64,000 nt of DNA from an uncultured Bacilli bacterium (GTDB lineage Bacteria > Bacillota_I > Bacilli_A > RFN20 > CAG-826): assembly GCA_934700895.1 (NCBI GenBank), contig CAKUXV010000002.1, positions 62,001-126,000 on the forward strand, in the 5' to 3' direction. The notes below the pieces were generated by a model. It saw only the letters and a list, made by a program, of their open reading frames with translations, was not told the DNA's origin and did no database searches. Position 1 is the stretch's first letter; every line of letters starts with the position of its first letter. Shown piece after piece: positions 44,084 to 52,616 of the stretch. The position numbers and the translations under genes are program-made.

Positions 44084-45997
44084 ATGGACGCAAAATTTAG
44101 AATCGATTTTCTTTACGGCCAATGTTCGCGGGCTTTTGATTTCTTTGGCGCCCATTTTGGACGGGGGATAGACGAAGACGGTCACGAAACAGATGGGGTG
44201 TGGTTCCGTTTGTATTGTCCTTGCGGCCAAGACGTATCGGTTATCGGAGATTTCAATGGCTGGGACGTGAGGAAAAATAAAATGGCCCTGATCGATTCCT
44301 CCGGGATTTACGAAACCTTCATCCCCCACCTTGTCTCCTATCAATCTTACAAATTTCATTTTAAAAACGCGTTAGGGACTTATGTGGATAAAGCCGACCC
44401 CTATGCCTTTTTGTCGGAAAAGCGTCCCGCGTCTTGCTCACGGCTATTTGATATCGAGAATTTTCCCTGGGACGACGAAGAATGGATGAAGAAGCGGAGC
44501 CGCAACTTCGATAATGCCACTTCCATTTATGAAATGCACCTTGGATCGTGGAAACGCGTGAGTGGAGAAGAATTTCCCAGCTACGAGCAAACCGCGGATT
44601 CCTTGATTCCTTATTTGCGGGAAATGGGTTACTCCCACGTGGAAATCATGCCGATTACCCAACATCCTTTCGACGGTAGTTGGGGCTATCAAGCAACGGG
44701 GTTTTTCAGCGCGGACTCTCGCTATGGGAATCCCAAGCAGCTAATGTCGTTTGTGAATCGACTTCATAAGGCTGGAATTGGGGTGATTTTAGATTTCGCC
44801 CCCGTTCATTTTGCCGTCGATGAATTCGGGCTCCGCCATTTTGACGGGACCCATCTTTACGAATATGGGAACGAACACGAAATCTCTCCCTGGGGCAGTG
44901 CGCAATTCGATCTTGGAAAAGATCCTGTTCGCTCCTTTTTGATTTCGGCGATGAATTTCTTTTTGGTCTATTATCATTTCGACGGCATTCGGGTCGATGC
45001 GGTTTCCAACCTGCTTTATTGGGAAGGGAATAAGAATAATGGGCAAAATATAGGAGCAGTTGAATTTATTCGACGGTTAAACGGAAAAATTCATTATGAA
45101 CATCCTAGCGTTATGATGATTGCCGAGGATTCTACCGATTTTAGCGGGGTGACTAAACCCCTAGAATATGGAGGACTTGGCTTCGATTATAAATGGGATT
45201 TAGGATGGATGAACGACACGCTTAAATACTATTCGCTCGACCCCATTTATAAAAAATATGACCATAACCTTCTAACTTTTTCGATGGCCTATTTCTTTTC
45301 CGAAAATTTCTTGCTTCCCTTGAGCCATGATGAAGTGGTACACGGGAAGGGCACGCTGCTCAATAAGATGTGGGGGTGCGAAGAAGACCGGTTTGCATTG
45401 CTGCGAAATTTATTCGTGTATCAATATGGCCATCCCGGGAAAAAGATGAATTTTATGGGCAATGAGCTCGCGTCTTTCGATGAATGGAGCGAGAAAAAGG
45501 AATTGCCTTGGAGTTTACTGACCTATCCCCGTCACGATTCGGTGAAACGTTTGGTTCGAGACTTGAATCTTCTCTATCTCCATGAGCCCTGCCTCCATCA
45601 AGAGGAGTACAATCCTTCCCATTTTCAATGGCTCATGGTCGACAATTCCAACCAAAGCGTCTTCGCCTTTGAGCGCACTTTGGGGAAAGATTCCTTTATC
45701 TTCTTGTTCAATATGACGGGTAATTATTATGAAAATTACAGGATCGGCACGATGAATAAAGGCCAATACGTGGAAGTTTTTAACTCAGACAAGGATGTCT
45801 ACGGAGGCAAAAACCAGTATAATGGTTTGCCCCTTATTTCCGAATGGGGAACGGGACCCGAGAATCGGCCTTGCCACATGGTGGTCCAAAAGATTTCCGG
45901 CTTTGCGGCGATGATTTTCAAAAAGGAAGGGGAATTCCCTCCTCACCGCAAGAAAAAAAGAAGTGAACCCAACACAAAGAAAACCCTCAAACACTGA
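44084..45997 (+). CDS. glgB: 1,4-alpha-glucan branching enzyme
   Basis: A 637-residue GH13 enzyme adding alpha-1,6 branches to glycogen. An N-terminal CBM48-like domain contains VIGDFNGWD near residue 53. The GH13 regions are DFAPVHF near 240, DGIRVDAVSN near 303 (nucleophile Asp), MIAEDST near 345 (acid/base Glu) and LPLSHDEVVHG near 412. The C-terminal tail is basic. A strong AAGGAGGAGAT site precedes the ATG. glgP starts 16 bases after the stop. No glgC or glgA is in the window. Confidence 0.96.
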   Translation: MDAKFRIDFLYGQCSRAFDFFGAHFGRGIDEDGHETDGVWFRLYCPCGQDVSVIGDFNGWDVRKNKMALIDSSGIYETFIPHLVSYQSYKFHFKNALGTYVDKADPYAFLSEKRPASCSRLFDIENFPWDDEEWMKKRSRNFDNATSIYEMHLGSWKRVSGEEFPSYEQTADSLIPYLREMGYSHVEIMPITQHPFDGSWGYQATGFFSADSRYGNPKQLMSFVNRLHKAGIGVILDFAPVHFAVDEFGLRHFDGTHLYEYGNEHEISPWGSAQFDLGKDPVRSFLISAMNFFLVYYHFDGIRVDAVSNLLYWEGNKNNGQNIGAVEFIRRLNGKIHYEHPSVMMIAEDSTDFSGVTKPLEYGGLGFDYKWDLGWMNDTLKYYSLDPIYKKYDHNLLTFSMAYFFSENFLLPLSHDEVVHGKGTLLNKMWGCEEDRFALLRNLFVYQYGHPGKKMNFMGNELASFDEWSEKKELPWSLLTYPRHDSVKRLVRDLNLLYLHEPCLHQEEYNPSHFQWLMVDNSNQSVFAFERTLGKDSFIFLFNMTGNYYENYRIGTMNKGQYVEVFNSDKDVYGGKNQYNGLPLISEWGTGPENRPCHMVVQKISGFAAMIFKKEGEFPPHRKKKRSEPNTKKTLKH

Positions 45998-46013
45998 TTA
46001 ATAAGGAGTCGAT

Positions 46014-48437
46014 ATGTTCGATAATAAACTGGATTTCAAACAGACTTTTGAGCGCCGTTTGGAAGAAAAATACGGTCGGTCCGTTTCAGATAGCCACATC
46101 ACGGAGCGCTTTGACGTTTTGGGAGAAATGGTCCGTGATTACGCGGGTTATGATTGGAGAAATTGCCGAGAGGCGATTCTAGGAGACAATCGGAAACAAT
46201 TGATTTATTTCTCCATGGAATTCCTCATGGGGCGTTTGCTGGTCTCCAATATGCAAAATCTTGGCATCTATAAGATGGCTAAAGATGGTTTGGCTGATTT
46301 GGGAATCGATATTGGCGAACTGGAAGACCAAGAAGCAGATGCTGGGCTAGGAAATGGCGGTTTAGGTCGTTTAGCGGCTTGCTTCCTTGATTCCATCGCT
46401 TCCTTAGGCTACCCCGGGCATGGCAACACCATTCGTTATGAATATGGTTTTTTCCGTCAGAAATTCGTCAATGGCCAGCAAGTGGAATTGCCCGATCAAT
46501 GGTTATCCAATGGGTTTGTTTTCGAAGTTCGGAAACCCAAGCATGCGGTGGAGGTGGAATTCTACGGCAATGCGGAAACGTATCTGAAACCCAATGGAGA
46601 ATATGGCCTTCGCACGGTCAATGCCACCTGCGTTCGCGCCGTTCCTTATGATGTCTCGGTTCCAGGATACCGAAACGGAGTTGCCAATACTCTCCGCCTT
46701 TGGTCCGCCGAACCCAGTGAGAACAATCTTCCTTCGAACGTCTCCTTTGATGATTATTTGAATACGCTCAAAGAGATTTGCCGCGGTCTTTATCCCGACG
46801 ATTCCACCGAACATGGGCGTGTTTTGCGGTTGCGCCAGCAATATTTCTTAGTTTCGGCTGGGCTTCAATCTTGCATGAGGAGCTATTTCCAGCGTTACCA
46901 AACCCTCGATACCTTCGCGGATTCTTACGTTTTCCAATTGAACGATACCCATCCGATTTTGGCGATTCCGGAAGCCATGCGCCTTTTGATGGACGTCTAT
47001 GGGTATGGATGGGACGATGCGTGGGATATCGTGACCCACGTCTTTGCTTATACCAATCACACCGTGATGCCGGAAGCCTTGGAAAAATGGCCGGTTCAAT
47101 ACGTGCAGAACTTGGTTCCTCGCGTCTATATGATTATTGAAGAGATTAACCGGCGATTTAATTTATACCTCAATCAAAAGGGCGTTAGCGAAGCCGAAAG
47201 ATATTCAATGCAAATCATTAAAGACGGTCAGATTCATATGACCAACATGGCGATTTACACGGCTTTCAGCGTCAATGGCGTCGCTAAAATTCATACGAAT
47301 ATTCTAGAAAATTTTACGTTTAAGGATTTTTATCGCCTATACCCCAATAAATTCAACAACAAAACGAATGGCGTTACTCACCGCCGCTGGCTCATGTACG
47401 CAAATCCGCGCCTCTCTTCCTTCGTTACCAAGCGCATCGGCGAGGAATGGAAAACGCATTATGAAGCGGAAATTGGGAAATTGCGTGCCTTTGCCGATGA
47501 TGAAAATTCCTTAAAAGAATTGTTGTCCATCAAAAAGAAGAATAAGGTGGATTTTGCTAAATTCGTTAAAAAACAATATGGCTTAGAGATTGATCCCGAT
47601 TCCATTTTCGACGTTCAAATCAAACGTTTACACGCTTATAAGCGTCAATTGCTGAATGTCTTCCATATTATGTACCTCTATCAGCAAATTAAAGAGAATC
47701 CCTCCATTGTTTTGACGCCTCATACCTATATTTTTGGAGCAAAAGCGGCGCCAAGTTACGCTTACGCGAAGAAAATCATCGAATTGATTTTGGCGGTGGC
47801 CGATACGGTGAATCAGGATCCAATCGCCTCCAAATTCATGAAGATTGTCTTTGTGGAGAACTATGGGGTCAGTTTGGCAGAAAAAATCATTCCCGCGGCC
47901 GATTTGTCGGAGCAGATTTCTACGGCGGGGAAAGAAGCCAGTGGAACCTCCAATATGAAACTCATGATGAATGGCGCTATAACGATTGGCACGCTTGATG
48001 GCGCCAACATTGAAATCGCGGATTTCGCTGGTCATGAGAACGAAATCATCTTCGGCTTGAAAGCGGATGAAGTTCAGGAAATGGTGGATCATCAGTCCTA
48101 TTCTCCCTGGAACGTCTACAATTCGGACGCTCGAGTCAAAGCCGTTATGGATAGCCTTTTCTCGGGGCCGTGGTCCAAAGGAAATCCCGATTGCTTCCGA
48201 ATGATTTTTGATGAAATCATGAATCACAACGATCCCTTCTTTGTGCTGGCGGATTTCAGCGCTTATTTGGGTGCTTGCCAACGCGCGGATGAACTATATA
48301 ACGACCCCATGGCATGGGCGAGGGCTTCTTTGATTAATATTGCGAGCTCTGGCTATTTCACCAGCGATAGAACCATCGAGGAATATAATCGTGATATTTG
48401 GAATTTAAAACGGTTGGACGTCGAGGAAAAAGAGTGA
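46014..48437 (+). CDS. glgP: Glycogen/starch phosphorylase
   Basis: An 807-residue GT35 phosphorylase releasing glucose-1-phosphate from glycogen or maltodextrin. YFSMEFLMGRLL near residue 65, GNGGLGRLAACFLDS near 115 and the pyridoxal phosphate site EASGTSNMKLMMNG near 645 (Schiff-base Lys) are clear. AAGGAG precedes the ATG. It acts with GlgB and MalQ; its product enters glycolysis after phosphoglucomutase, not seen here. The stop overlaps the CBS gene start. Confidence 0.97.
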   Translation: MFDNKLDFKQTFERRLEEKYGRSVSDSHITERFDVLGEMVRDYAGYDWRNCREAILGDNRKQLIYFSMEFLMGRLLVSNMQNLGIYKMAKDGLADLGIDIGELEDQEADAGLGNGGLGRLAACFLDSIASLGYPGHGNTIRYEYGFFRQKFVNGQQVELPDQWLSNGFVFEVRKPKHAVEVEFYGNAETYLKPNGEYGLRTVNATCVRAVPYDVSVPGYRNGVANTLRLWSAEPSENNLPSNVSFDDYLNTLKEICRGLYPDDSTEHGRVLRLRQQYFLVSAGLQSCMRSYFQRYQTLDTFADSYVFQLNDTHPILAIPEAMRLLMDVYGYGWDDAWDIVTHVFAYTNHTVMPEALEKWPVQYVQNLVPRVYMIIEEINRRFNLYLNQKGVSEAERYSMQIIKDGQIHMTNMAIYTAFSVNGVAKIHTNILENFTFKDFYRLYPNKFNNKTNGVTHRRWLMYANPRLSSFVTKRIGEEWKTHYEAEIGKLRAFADDENSLKELLSIKKKNKVDFAKFVKKQYGLEIDPDSIFDVQIKRLHAYKRQLLNVFHIMYLYQQIKENPSIVLTPHTYIFGAKAAPSYAYAKKIIELILAVADTVNQDPIASKFMKIVFVENYGVSLAEKIIPAADLSEQISTAGKEASGTSNMKLMMNGAITIGTLDGANIEIADFAGHENEIIFGLKADEVQEMVDHQSYSPWNVYNSDARVKAVMDSLFSGPWSKGNPDCFRMIFDEIMNHNDPFFVLADFSAYLGACQRADELYNDPMAWARASLINIASSGYFTSDRTIEEYNRDIWNLKRLDVEEKE

Positions 48438-48877
48438 AAATGGCGACACTTACCTTTCCTGATATAGCCGTTCTTTCCTTGCTTTTGCCTAAAGCCCAGG
48501 TTTCGTTTGTGCGTAGAAGCGACACCGTTCGCCAGGTTTTGGAAAAAATGAGCTATCACCGTTTTGAACAAATTCCTGTTTTGGACGAGGAAGGACATTA
48601 TGTGGATAGCGTTGCCTTGGGCGATTTGCTTTTTTACCTTATAAACAATCAGCTCAATTACAGCCTAATCAACCGCATTCCCTTATGCGACATCCCTCGT
48701 AATCGCAATGTTTGCCCTTTGCCGGTTTCTACGCCTCTAAAGGCTTTGATTCCGTATTTGGTGGAGCAAAACTATGTTCCGATGGTGGACGACAAAGGAA
48801 TTTTCATTGGAATCATTACCCGGAAAGCCGTTTTTACCGCTTTATTTCCTTATGATGCGCAAAATGAAGCAAAATAA
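48434..48877 (+). CDS. CBS-domain protein coupled to glgP
   Basis: About 147 residues with two CBS motifs, the first around KMSYHRFEQIPVLDEEGHYVD and the second around VEQNYVPMVDDKGIFIGIITR. Resembles CbpB/YkuL-type stand-alone CBS proteins that sense adenine nucleotides. GAGG lies seven bases before the GTG at 48434, which I prefer; an ATG at 48440 is the alternative. It overlaps the glgP stop, so an energy-sensing role in glycogen breakdown is an attractive inference, not shown. Confidence 0.75.
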   Translation: MKMATLTFPDIAVLSLLLPKAQVSFVRRSDTVRQVLEKMSYHRFEQIPVLDEEGHYVDSVALGDLLFYLINNQLNYSLINRIPLCDIPRNRNVCPLPVSTPLKALIPYLVEQNYVPMVDDKGIFIGIITRKAVFTALFPYDAQNEAK

Positions 48878-48916
48878 TGCTTATTGAGCATACCTGATTC
48901 GATAAATCAGTATTCG

Positions 48917-48945
48917 TTTACGGAAAGAAAAGGTCTTTCTATAAT
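48917..48945 (+). promoter_or_regulatory. Promoter of the second alcohol dehydrogenase
   Basis: TTTACG, 17 bases, TATAAT. A 17-base inverted repeat (CTGATT / AATCAG) at 48894-48910 lies just upstream of the -35. Confidence 0.6.
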
Positions 48946-48978
48946 ACTTTTGTTAGCGTAAAGGAGAAAAATCACATT

Positions 48979-50127
48979 ATGGCTAATCGTTTCTGCTTAA
49001 ACCCCGTGAGTTACCACGGCTACGGCGCGATCGATAACATCGTTCCGGAATTGCTTTCTCATCATTTGAAGAAAGTCCTCGTTGTCACCGATAAAAGCTT
49101 GGTGAAATTCGGCGTTGTCGCCAACGTCACCAAATTGCTCGATGCTGCGAAATTCGATTACGTTATCTTCGACGACGTCAAACCGAATCCAACCATCAAA
49201 AATATCCAAGACGGCGTTGCCGCTTATAAGGATGCCAAAGCCGAAGGCATCGTTGCCATTGGTGGCGGAAGTGCCATGGATACCGCTAAAGGCATTGGTA
49301 TCATCGTAAACAACCCCAAATTCGCAGATGTTCGCTCCCTAGAAGGAGTGGCTCCGACGGAAGAGCCCTGTGTCTTCACCATCGCCGTACCGACCACGGC
49401 CGGAACCGCTGCTGAAGTCACCATTAACTACGTTGTCACCGATGAGGAAAAGCATCGCAAATTCGTTTGCGTCGATCCTCACGATATGCCCAACGTCGCC
49501 GTTGTCGACCCAACCATGATGTCCTCGATGCCGAAGGGCTTGACCGCTTTCACCGGCATGGACGCTTTGACCCACGCCATCGAAGGCTACATTACCAAAG
49601 GCGCCTGGGAGATGTCAGATATGTTCCACATCAAGGCGATTGAAATCATTGCCAAAAACATCGAAAGCGCCGTTCGTAATGAAAAGACCGGCCGCGAACA
49701 AATGGCTCTTGGCCAATACATTGCTGGCATGGGATTCTCCAACGTCGGTCTTGGTATGGTCCACTCGATGGCTCACCCGCTTTCCGCGGTTTATGACACT
49801 CCGCACGGGATGGCTTGCTCCATCCTTCTCCCCACCGGCATGCGTTTCAACGCTCCGTATTCTGGAGAAAAATATCGCGAAATCGCCCGTGTTATGGGCG
49901 TTAAAGGCGTCGATTCCATGAGTCAAGAGGAATATCGTGAAGCCGCGATCAACGCGGTTCAAAACCTCTCCCTCGCCGTTGGCATCCCCGCCAATCTCAA
50001 AGGGATCGTCAAAGAAGAAGATATCTCCTTCTTGGCCGATAGCGCCATGGCGGATGCCTGCATGCCGGGCAACCCCGCGCCGATTACCAAAGAGGACGTT
50101 GTCGCTCTTTACAAGAGCTTGCTCTAA
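48979..50127 (+). CDS. Iron-containing alcohol dehydrogenase
   Basis: A 382-residue group III dehydrogenase. GGGSAMDTAKGIGI near residue 96, TGMDALTHAIEGY near 192 and HSMAHPLSAVYDTPHG near 260 give cofactor and iron ligands. Closest in type to lactaldehyde/1,3-propanediol or butanol dehydrogenases. Codon use is C-rich at third positions like enolase, implying high expression and a role in reoxidising NADH during fermentation. AAAGGAG precedes the ATG. It has its own promoter and terminator and is only distantly similar to the dehydrogenase at 11294. Confidence 0.92.
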   Translation: MANRFCLNPVSYHGYGAIDNIVPELLSHHLKKVLVVTDKSLVKFGVVANVTKLLDAAKFDYVIFDDVKPNPTIKNIQDGVAAYKDAKAEGIVAIGGGSAMDTAKGIGIIVNNPKFADVRSLEGVAPTEEPCVFTIAVPTTAGTAAEVTINYVVTDEEKHRKFVCVDPHDMPNVAVVDPTMMSSMPKGLTAFTGMDALTHAIEGYITKGAWEMSDMFHIKAIEIIAKNIESAVRNEKTGREQMALGQYIAGMGFSNVGLGMVHSMAHPLSAVYDTPHGMACSILLPTGMRFNAPYSGEKYREIARVMGVKGVDSMSQEEYREAAINAVQNLSLAVGIPANLKGIVKEEDISFLADSAMADACMPGNPAPITKEDVVALYKSLL

Positions 50128-50137
50128 TTTTGAAACG

Positions 50138-50203
50138 AAAACCCGCTAATTTCCCATTTGCCTTTCATTGGCTAAGCCGAAACCTTAGCGGGTTTTCTTT
50201 TTT
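50138..50203 (+). terminator. Terminator after alcohol dehydrogenase
   Basis: AAAACCCGCTAA / TTAGCGGGTTTT, twelve-pair stem with a long internal loop that holds a smaller GGC/GCC hairpin, then a T-rich tract. Confidence 0.75.
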
Positions 50204-50251
50204 TCGGTTTGTTTTAAAGAATGTTATAATAAGGCGAAAGGATTAGAAGCC

Positions 50252-50869
50252 ATGGGATATATTATTACGATTGGTAGAGAATTCGGAAGTGGAGGAAGAG
50301 AGTTGGGCCGCCGCCTTGCGGATGAACTTGGCATTGCCTATTACGACAGGGAAATCCTGCTAGAAATTCAAAAAAGAACCCCTTATTGCCTCGCCTATAT
50401 CGAGCGTGTGAGCGAAGAGAAATCCTTTAGTTTGCCGCCCATTCATTACGGAATGAGCTTCGATAACGGTTACGATACCGTTCTGAAACAGGATAACGAT
50501 GTTCATATCGCTCAAAACGAGTTCTTGAAAGAAATCGCCTCCAAGAGCGACTGTGTCATCATTGGACGAGCCGCCGATTATGTCTTGAGAGATCTCCATC
50601 CCATTCGCATCTTCGTTTACGCGGACATGGAAACGAAATTAAAACGATGCCGCGAACGCCAGAAAGAAGAAGAGGCTTCGCTGTCCGATAAGGAATTCCT
50701 TAAGCGGATTCAAAAAGTTGAAAAGAATCGTTCGCGTTTCTACGAATTTTACACCGGCCAGGAGTGGGGGTGCCGTAGAAATTACGATTTCATGGTGAAT
50801 ACCTCGCATCTAGACATTAAGATGCTGGCCAAAAATCTAGCCACCTTAATTCGCGAAAGCAACATATAA
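50252..50869 (+). CDS. Cytidylate kinase-like family protein
   Basis: A 205-residue P-loop protein. The opening IITIGREFGSGGRELGRRLA is the AAA_26/cytidylate-kinase-like phosphate loop, IIGRAADYVL near residue 96 and RIFVYADMETKLKRCRER near 115 are family landmarks. These proteins differ from canonical Cmk and their substrate is usually unknown. AAAGG lies before the ATG. It stands alone between two terminators. Confidence 0.82.
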   Translation: MGYIITIGREFGSGGRELGRRLADELGIAYYDREILLEIQKRTPYCLAYIERVSEEKSFSLPPIHYGMSFDNGYDTVLKQDNDVHIAQNEFLKEIASKSDCVIIGRAADYVLRDLHPIRIFVYADMETKLKRCRERQKEEEASLSDKEFLKRIQKVEKNRSRFYEFYTGQEWGCRRNYDFMVNTSHLDIKMLAKNLATLIRESNI

Positions 50870-50870
50870 A

Positions 50871-50900
50871 AAAAGTCGCCGGTTTCGCCGGTGACTTTTC
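50871..50900. terminator. Bidirectional terminator
   Basis: AAAAGTCGCCGG / CCGGTGACTTTT, one mismatch, with A/T tracts on both sides; serves the kinase-like gene and the convergent aldolase. Confidence 0.8.
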
Positions 50901-50916
50901 ATTTGCGCAGGATGGA

Positions 50917-51798
50917 TTAATCCGCTTTGCCAACAGATCCAAAGAGTTCCATTTTCTCTTTGACTTTGGCTTGGATGGCTAAGAAACCAGGCTTTAAAAG
51001 CTTGCGCGGGTCGTAGCCTTTGGAAGCGTTGTCCGCGGTCGGATTGGCTTTGCCGGCAGCGCAGTATTCGATTGTTGCTTCCGCGAAGACTAATTGACAA
51101 TCCGTGTTCACATTGATTTTGCTCATGCCGTGTTGGATGGCTTCTTTGATCTGGTTGTCGGGAATACCTGTTCCACCATGAAGAACAAGGGGGATGCCTC
51201 CAGTCGCTTCTTGAATTTTCTCCAAGGCATCGATGTGAAGGCCTGTCCAGTTTTTCGGATAGATTCCATGAATATTTCCGATTCCAGCAGCTAAGAAATC
51301 AACGCCGAGAGCTACGATTTTGGCGCATTCTTCGGGATCGGCGACTTCTCCGTCCGCCGTCACGCCATCTTCGGTTCCTCCGATGGCGCCGACTTCGGCT
51401 TCGATGGAGAGCCCTTTGTCGTGAGCGATTTTGATGAGTTCTTTCGTCTTTTCAACATTTTCCTCGAAGGGCAAATGCGATCCGTCGAACATGATGGAAG
51501 TGAAGCCAGCTTCGATGCAGGCTAAGCAGCCTTCGTAGGTGCCGTGGTCGAGGTGCAAGGCGACAGGAACACTGATTTTAAGCGATTCGTCCAAAGCGTG
51601 AACCATGGCGGAAACCACTTTGAATCCGCCCATGTACTTGGCAGCGCCTTCGCTGACGCCAAGGATGACGGGGCTCTTTAAGGCCTCCGCTTCGAGTAGA
51701 ATGGCTTTCGTCCATTCAAGATTGTTGATGTTGAAGTGGCCAACCGCGTAATGTCCTGCATGGGCTTCCTTCAAAATGCGTGTAGCATTGACTAACAT
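50917..51798 (-). CDS. fba: Class II fructose-bisphosphate aldolase
   Basis: A 293-residue zinc aldolase splitting fructose-1,6-bisphosphate. GHFNINNLEWTKAIL near residue 20, the zinc ligands in VALHLDHGTYEGC near 82, VEAEVGAIGGTEDG-like sequence near 133 and LVLHGGTGIPD near 207 are intact. GGAGG is nine bases before the ATG at 51798. Together with PfkA, Eno and Pyk this window encodes much of lower and upper glycolysis. Tagatose-bisphosphate aldolase is the alternative within this family. Confidence 0.94.
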   Translation of the reverse strand: MLVNATRILKEAHAGHYAVGHFNINNLEWTKAILLEAEALKSPVILGVSEGAAKYMGGFKVVSAMVHALDESLKISVPVALHLDHGTYEGCLACIEAGFTSIMFDGSHLPFEENVEKTKELIKIAHDKGLSIEAEVGAIGGTEDGVTADGEVADPEECAKIVALGVDFLAAGIGNIHGIYPKNWTGLHIDALEKIQEATGGIPLVLHGGTGIPDNQIKEAIQHGMSKINVNTDCQLVFAEATIEYCAAGKANPTADNASKGYDPRKLLKPGFLAIQAKVKEKMELFGSVGKAD

Positions 51799-51964
51799 TG
51801 TTAAAGACCTCCCTGTCTTATTAACGGCTTTATTATCGTCTTTTCTAAAGAAAAGTTCCATGGATTTACAATGGTTAAGGCGAAAAAACCGAATCTTTTG
51901 GTTTTGACAATCAATTTTTAAGAATCCTTTGGACAAAGGAGGGTGGCTGGGGGAAGATATTGGC

Positions 51965-52540
51965 ATGGAAAAACATTATCTTTTTCTATCTTCTGCCCCT
52001 TTTGACAAAATCGCGTTTGAAGATCAATTGAATCAAATTGGCGTGGATGTCGACCACGTCGTCTATTTTGGTGACCGAAGCGGCGAATTTTTAGCCGATA
52101 GCAAAATCTATGCAAAATTAGATTCGCTGTCTTTGGTTATCCGCGACGATTTGGGGGTTTCTATATCGTTTTTGGCCGCTCACCAAAATACTGTTTTGGA
52201 GCAAGATTTGCTCCAAAAGTCCGCTTCCTATTTCCCGTGCAGGGCCATGTTTCCTTCCGATGTAATTCTTAAGGAAATCTCCTTTGGAGACTATTCCGCC
52301 TACCCCTTGCTTAAAGCCTGCTTCGATAATGTGCCCCACGACTTGCTGCTTACCGCGGGGACTTACTTGCGGTGTGGGTGCGATGAATCGCTTTCGGCCC
52401 AAACGTTATTTGTGCACCGAAATACTTTTTTGTACCGCTTAAACAAATTTATTGAGCTCACCAATCTCGACATTCGCGATTACCATAATGCCCTTTTACT
52501 TGAACTATATTTCCAAATTAGCGTTAGTTATCGAAATTAA
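51965..52540 (+). CDS. PucR-type helix-turn-helix regulator
   Basis: A 191-residue protein. The C-terminal 60 residues (TLFVHRNTFLYRLNKFIELTNLDIRD) are the PucR/CdaR-family helix-turn-helix, including the RNTxxYRLxK signature. The N-terminal part is shorter than in typical PucR proteins and shows no known sensor domain. The start is taken at 51965, with GGGGGAAG upstream; an in-frame TTG at 51929 is possible. Divergent from aldolase and directly upstream of a palindromic operator and the sugar ATPase gene, so it may control one or both. Confidence 0.75.
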   Translation: MEKHYLFLSSAPFDKIAFEDQLNQIGVDVDHVVYFGDRSGEFLADSKIYAKLDSLSLVIRDDLGVSISFLAAHQNTVLEQDLLQKSASYFPCRAMFPSDVILKEISFGDYSAYPLLKACFDNVPHDLLLTAGTYLRCGCDESLSAQTLFVHRNTFLYRLNKFIELTNLDIRDYHNALLLELYFQISVSYRN

Positions 52541-52546
52541 TGATAT

Positions 52547-52563
52547 TTGTGCACCGTGCACAA
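52547..52563. promoter_or_regulatory. Perfect palindromic operator upstream of msmK
   Basis: TTGTGCACCGTGCACAA: two eight-base arms around a central C. Its left arm forms the -35 (TTGTGC) of a promoter whose TATATT lies at 52571-52576, so a bound protein would block polymerase. The 12 bases ATTTGTGCACCG occur again at 52408-52419 inside the regulator gene. Confidence 0.65.
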
Positions 52564-52616
52564 GACGGCTTATATTTTTTCGTCTATAGTTTTATACATT
52601 GGAGGGCATAGTAATT

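Noticed and set aside
52547..52563. CRISPR-like or transposon end repeat at the msmK palindrome
   Set aside because: Only a single full copy exists, no direct repeats or transposase are near, and it sits exactly on a promoter.
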